Under the pieces are notes generated by a model. It did no database searches and had not been told where the DNA came from. It worked only from the letters and a program-made list of their open reading frames with translations. Shown piece by piece: positions 6,809 through 8,214 of a stretch of 8,214 nucleotides of DNA; within the stretch, counting starts at the first letter, position 1, and each line of letters begins with the position of its first letter. A program made the position numbers and the translations under genes. The stretch is from Methanoregula sp. UBA247 (GTDB lineage Archaea > Halobacteriota > Methanomicrobia > Methanomicrobiales > Methanospirillaceae), in the NCBI GenBank assembly GCA_002495055.1, contig DADR01000003.1, forward strand, positions 1 to 8,214, read 5' to 3'.

Positions 6809-8151
6809 AGAGTAAGAGTAAAGAAACATTTTCAGAAACGAATTTATTGACAAATGAGTTACCTAAAGGTTGGAAAAGAAAAACTCTTCTAGACGTATCT
6901 GGGGGAGAGCCGAGTTTAATTGTCGGCGGTCCATTCGGTTCATCCTTACAAGTAAAAGACTATAAAAATGAAGGTATTCCCATCATTAGATTGCAAAATA
7001 TTGGTAAATTAAAATTTATTGAAAAGGACATAAAATTTATCTCCATTGAGAAAGCGAAGGAATTGGAATATCATACATTTATCAAGGGTGATCTTGTTCT
7101 TGCGAAATTAGGAGAGCCTATTGGGAAAACTTGCATAATTCCAGATAAATTTGATCGGGGTATCGTTGTATCGGACGTTGTTCGGATTCGTCTTCAAAAT
7201 GAAAATATTGATAAAAAATTTTTACTTTATTATCTGAATTCTCCACTTTGTCTCAGCCAAATTAATGCACAAGTTTTTGGATCAACTAGACCTCGTGTAA
7301 ATTTAAAGGAAATACGGGATTTATCGATTTTAATCCCTCCTCTCGCCGAACAGCACCGCATCGTTGCCCGAGTCGAAGCGCTGTTATCGCAAATTAACAC
7401 CGCACGGGATTGGTTGAATCGGGTGCCGCTCATCATGAAGAGATTCCGGCAGGCGGTCCTGGCGGCGGCGTGCAGCGGGAGGTTGACGGAGGGGTGGAGG
7501 GAGGGCCAAGGTATAATTCAAGAAATATCCTGGAAATCATTTAAATTGGAAGATATAGGAAAATGGGGCACTGGTGGAACTCCTTCAAGGAAAAATAGTT
7601 CATTCTTTGATGGAGAAATACCTTGGATTAAAAGTGGGGATCTAAATGATGGAGTAGTATTCAATCCCGAAGAGAAAATTTCTGAAGAAGGCCTTAATTG
7701 TTCAAATGCAAAGTTATTGCCGATTGGTACAATTTCTATTGCATTATATGGTGCAACAATTGGAAAAGTGGGGATTCTGGGAATTAAGGCAGCGACAAAT
7801 CAAGCCTGTGCTAATTGTATTGTAAATAATGATGAAATTCTCAATAAATATCTGTTCTATTATCTAATTCAACAAAAACAAAATTTTATAGACATTGGGC
7901 AGGGAGGGGCCCAACCAAATCTTACAAACAAAATTGTTCATCAATGGCCAATATACTTACCCCCCCTCTCCGAACAACATGAGATCGTCCAACATGTCGA
8001 TGCACTCTTTGCGCTTGCCGACCAAATCGAGCATCAGGTGGCGGGGGCTACGAAGCATACGGAGGCGTTGACGCAAGCAGTACTAGCGAAGGCTTTTCGG
8101 GGGGAGTTGGTGGCAACTGAGGCTGAACTAAGCCAGAAGGAACTGGCATGA
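6805..8151 (+). CDS. hsdS: Type I restriction-modification specificity subunit S
   Basis: HsdS recognises the two halves of the bipartite DNA target and holds the M and R subunits together. Target-recognition domain 1 spans about residues 20-177 (LPKGWKRKTL..., ending GSTRPRVNLKEI 159-170). Conserved helix region 1 is about 178-237. Domain 2 is about 241-385 (SWKSFKLEDIGKWGTGGTPS, then GGAQPNLTNKIV 367-378). Conserved region 2 is about 386-437. The two conserved regions are internal repeats: PPLAEQHRIVARVEAL with PPLSEQHEIVQHVDAL, and QAVLAAACSGRL with QAVLAKAFRGEL. Both halves are complete, and 448 aa is a normal size, so a functional two-domain subunit is expected. The target sequence cannot be read from this. 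Base composition is mosaic: both recognition domains are AT-rich, while conserved region 1 and parts of region 2 match the GC-rich hsdR/hsdM style. It overlaps both neighbours by ATGA. Confidence 0.96.
   Translation: MKSKSKETFSETNLLTNELPKGWKRKTLLDVSGGEPSLIVGGPFGSSLQVKDYKNEGIPIIRLQNIGKLKFIEKDIKFISIEKAKELEYHTFIKGDLVLAKLGEPIGKTCIIPDKFDRGIVVSDVVRIRLQNENIDKKFLLYYLNSPLCLSQINAQVFGSTRPRVNLKEIRDLSILIPPLAEQHRIVARVEALLSQINTARDWLNRVPLIMKRFRQAVLAAACSGRLTEGWREGQGIIQEISWKSFKLEDIGKWGTGGTPSRKNSSFFDGEIPWIKSGDLNDGVVFNPEEKISEEGLNCSNAKLLPIGTISIALYGATIGKVGILGIKAATNQACANCIVNNDEILNKYLFYYLIQQKQNFIDIGQGGAQPNLTNKIVHQWPIYLPPLSEQHEIVQHVDALFALADQIEHQVAGATKHTEALTQAVLAKAFRGELVATEAELSQKELA
7336..7491 (+). repeat. HsdS conserved region 1 (copy 1 of internal repeat)
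   Basis: The segment encodes residues 178-229, beginning PPLAEQHRIVARVEAL and ending RQAVLAAACSGRLTE. It forms the helix that spaces the two recognition domains and binds one HsdM. It is markedly GC-rich compared with the sequence on either side. It aligns with the segment at 7960-8115 at the protein level more than at the DNA level. Confidence 0.8.
7960..8115 (+). repeat. HsdS conserved region 2 (copy 2 of internal repeat)
   Basis: The segment encodes residues 386-437, beginning PPLSEQHEIVQHVDAL and ending TQAVLAKAFRGELVA. It is the C-terminal counterpart of the central conserved helix and completes the pseudo-two-fold symmetry of HsdS, giving the second HsdM docking surface. Confidence 0.8.
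8137..8141 (+). promoter_or_regulatory. Shine-Dalgarno site for the gene after hsdS
   Basis: AAGGA, within the last codons of hsdS, lies six bases before the ATG at 8148. Together with the ATGA overlap it supports real translation of the downstream frame. Confidence 0.5.
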
Positions 8152-8214
8152 AAATTGCTAATATCGTGTCCACCGTTACGCTTTCCTCGCCATTGGATTT
8201 AACGCTCCTTCATA
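8148..8214 (+). CDS. TATA-binding-protein (TBP)-like protein, partial (5' end only)
   Basis: Only 22 codons are inside the window. The ATG lies in the ATGA shared with the hsdS stop and is preceded by AAGGA. The peptide begins MKIANIVSTV and continues TLSSPLDLTLL. This closely follows the first strand and helix of the TBP core repeat, where archaeal and eukaryotic proteins have a pattern such as NIVSTV-x-L-xxx-LDL. The normal protein would be about 180 residues with two such repeats forming a saddle that binds the minor groove of A/T-rich DNA. Methanogens often carry several TBP paralogues beside the main one. A start this close to the core, with almost no N-terminal tail, fits a divergent paralogue. 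Its place as fourth gene of a restriction operon is unusual. It could be a local transcription factor for the operon or an accessory DNA-binding part. The family call rests on a short stretch, so it stays provisional. Confidence 0.65.
   Translation, partial: MKIANIVSTVTLSSPLDLTLLH

Noticed and set aside
7896..7917. G-rich run in hsdS (three G-tracts) as a regulatory G-quadruplex or phase-variable tract
   Set aside because: It encodes the expected GQGGAQP motif of a recognition domain, and the tracts are too few and too short for slippage or a stable quadruplex.

Overview
The window looks archaeal, most likely from a methanogen of the Methanomicrobiales type. Three things point that way: strong Shine-Dalgarno sequences of the archaeal GAGGTGAT form, a TPR protein with a 'PGLGQVYNGE' membrane module of a kind common in methanogens, and a gene at the right edge whose first residues read like a TATA-binding protein (TBP). 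The genus is inference; no rRNA or tRNA is present.

Left third (1-2137, minus strand): one long AT-rich gene runs off the left edge (at least 712 codons). It encodes an N-terminal TPR, a TM2-like membrane module with two further membrane segments, a linker, a TerB_N-type domain and the start of a TerB-type domain. This is a membrane-anchored Ter/TerB-family protein.

Middle (2138-2681): a gap between divergent genes. The first part holds the likely promoter of the TerB gene. The second part is much richer in GC and holds a small predicted membrane-protein gene at 2350 with a good Shine-Dalgarno sequence. Its coding signature appears to jump to another frame near 2505-2510, so it is either a frameshifted small gene or two overlapping tiny genes.

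Right two thirds (2682-8214, plus strand): a complete type I restriction-modification operon in the order hsdR (894 aa, EcoEI/type IB-like nuclease and translocase), hsdM (481 aa, N6-adenine methylase) and hsdS (448 aa, two target-recognition domains). A fourth gene follows and is cut by the right edge. All four are joined by 4-base ATGA stop/start overlaps, so they are almost certainly co-transcribed and translationally coupled. HsdS sets the target sequence, HsdM2S methylates it, and HsdR joins to translocate and cut unmodified DNA. The fourth gene begins with a clear TBP signature (NIVSTV.L...LDL), which is unexpected in a restriction operon and is the most interesting point in the window. 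The TerB-type protein transcribed divergently from the operon suggests a defence or stress-response neighbourhood.
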